From: Pseudomonadota bacterium
Lineage (GTDB): Bacteria > Myxococcota > Bradymonadia > UBA4248
Assembly: GCA_017629415.1 (NCBI GenBank)
Contig: JAGBXG010000179.1
Location: 1-6,149 of the forward strand
DNA length: 6,149 nucleotides
Direction of reading: 5' to 3'
Positions 5,889-6,149 of this stretch are shown here, in pieces. Below the pieces are notes generated by a model. The model searched no databases and was not told where the DNA came from. It worked only from the letters and a program-made list of their open reading frames with translations. Each line of letters opens with the position of its first letter. The stretch's first letter is position 1. A program made the translations under genes and the position numbers.

Positions 5889-5925
5889 GCCGCTTCGCGG
5901 CCGCCCTCTCCCAACAGGAGAGGGC
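5889..5925. repeat. Double palindrome (REP-like)
   Basis: Two perfect hairpins lie side by side: GCCGC/GCGGC around TTC (5889-5901), then GCCCTCTCC/GGAGAGGGC around CAACA (5903-5925). No T-run follows on the plus strand. The form is like the interspersed CCCTCTCC...GGAGAGGG elements seen between genes in many proteobacterial genomes; that it is repeated in this genome is inferred. Confidence 0.6.
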
Positions 5926-6102
5926 TGATTGATTCGCTGCGCTCATCTTGTTGAACTCCATCCAAGCCGCATGGGATAGAAGGTTCCATTCAGTCCCTTC
6001 GCTCATTCCTTGCTTCCTCGGATTTGCATCCACTGTGCGGCAAAAAAACACAAGTAATCGGTGTCCGTCTCACCCACGAAAAACGCCCAAGAAAAACCGG
6101 AC

Positions 6103-6139
6103 CTTCTCAGATCATTTCCCAATACAGAAATGGGAGAAG
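6103..6139. repeat. Imperfect stem-loop near right edge
   Basis: CTTCTC (6103-6108) pairs with GAGAAG (6134-6139) and CATTTC (6113-6118) with GAAATG (6127-6132), separated by a 4-nt bulge on one side and 1 nt on the other, with an 8-nt loop. Its function is unknown. Confidence 0.4.
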
Positions 6140-6149
6140 ATTTCGTTAA

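Larger units (their letters stand above)
5823..6149. other. Right-end intergenic stretch without a supported gene
   Basis: After the peptidase gene there are about 330 bases holding a terminator-like hairpin, a double palindrome and a stem-loop near the edge. A minus-strand frame at 5722-6051 crosses the palindromes and the end of the peptidase gene and has no family resemblance. A plus-strand frame closes with TAA exactly at 6147-6149 but shows no start codon with a ribosome site. I see no convincing gene. Confidence 0.55.

Noticed and set aside
5722..6051. Minus-strand 109-codon frame at the right end
   Set aside because: It overlaps the end of the peptidase gene in antisense and crosses palindromic repeats; no recognisable domain.
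6021..6149. Plus-strand frame ending in TAA at the last bases, with a basic tail
   Set aside because: No start codon with a ribosome site is visible and it contains the bulged stem-loop; chance remains the simplest explanation.

Overview
The window carries five protein-coding genes and several palindrome-rich intergenic spacers. The combination of a secreted protein built from repeated CGxG...CD cysteine units, a membrane protein with an AgmX/PglI-type C-terminal domain, and a bacterial Ser/Thr-kinase-fold protein points to the Myxococcota/Bradymonadota (former deltaproteobacterial) lineages. Base composition looks only moderately GC-rich, unlike soil myxobacteria. The lineage is an inference from gene content; there is no rRNA or other marker to confirm it.

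Layout. Positions 1-1160 (minus strand) hold most of a cysteine-rich lipoprotein gene that runs off the left edge, so its C terminus is missing. Positions 1164-1566 are a divergent spacer that ends in a cluster of three hairpins. Positions 1567-2352 (plus) encode a stand-alone alpha/beta-hydrolase esterase. It is followed by three tandem 39-bp palindromic repeats and a clear intrinsic terminator. Positions 2654-3592 (plus) encode a single-span membrane protein with a cytoplasmic tail carrying two short motifs, a coiled coil and an AgmX/PglI-like C-terminal domain; this gene has its own strong terminator. Positions 3802-4758 and 4761-5822 (plus) form a tight two-gene operon. The first gene is a zinc-ribbon protein with a kinase fold whose catalytic residues all appear to be lost (a pseudokinase). 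The second is a SprT-like zinc metallopeptidase with an intact HExxH. The last 327 bases contain a terminator-like hairpin, a double palindrome and a further stem-loop, with no supported gene.

How the genes relate. The lipoprotein, the esterase and the membrane protein each look independently transcribed. The pseudokinase and the peptidase are almost certainly co-transcribed and translationally coupled (2-nt gap), which suggests a functional partnership, for example a catalytically dead kinase domain acting as a regulatory or scaffold partner of the peptidase. That pair is the most unusual thing in the window. No mobile-element gene, tRNA, rRNA or CRISPR array was seen.
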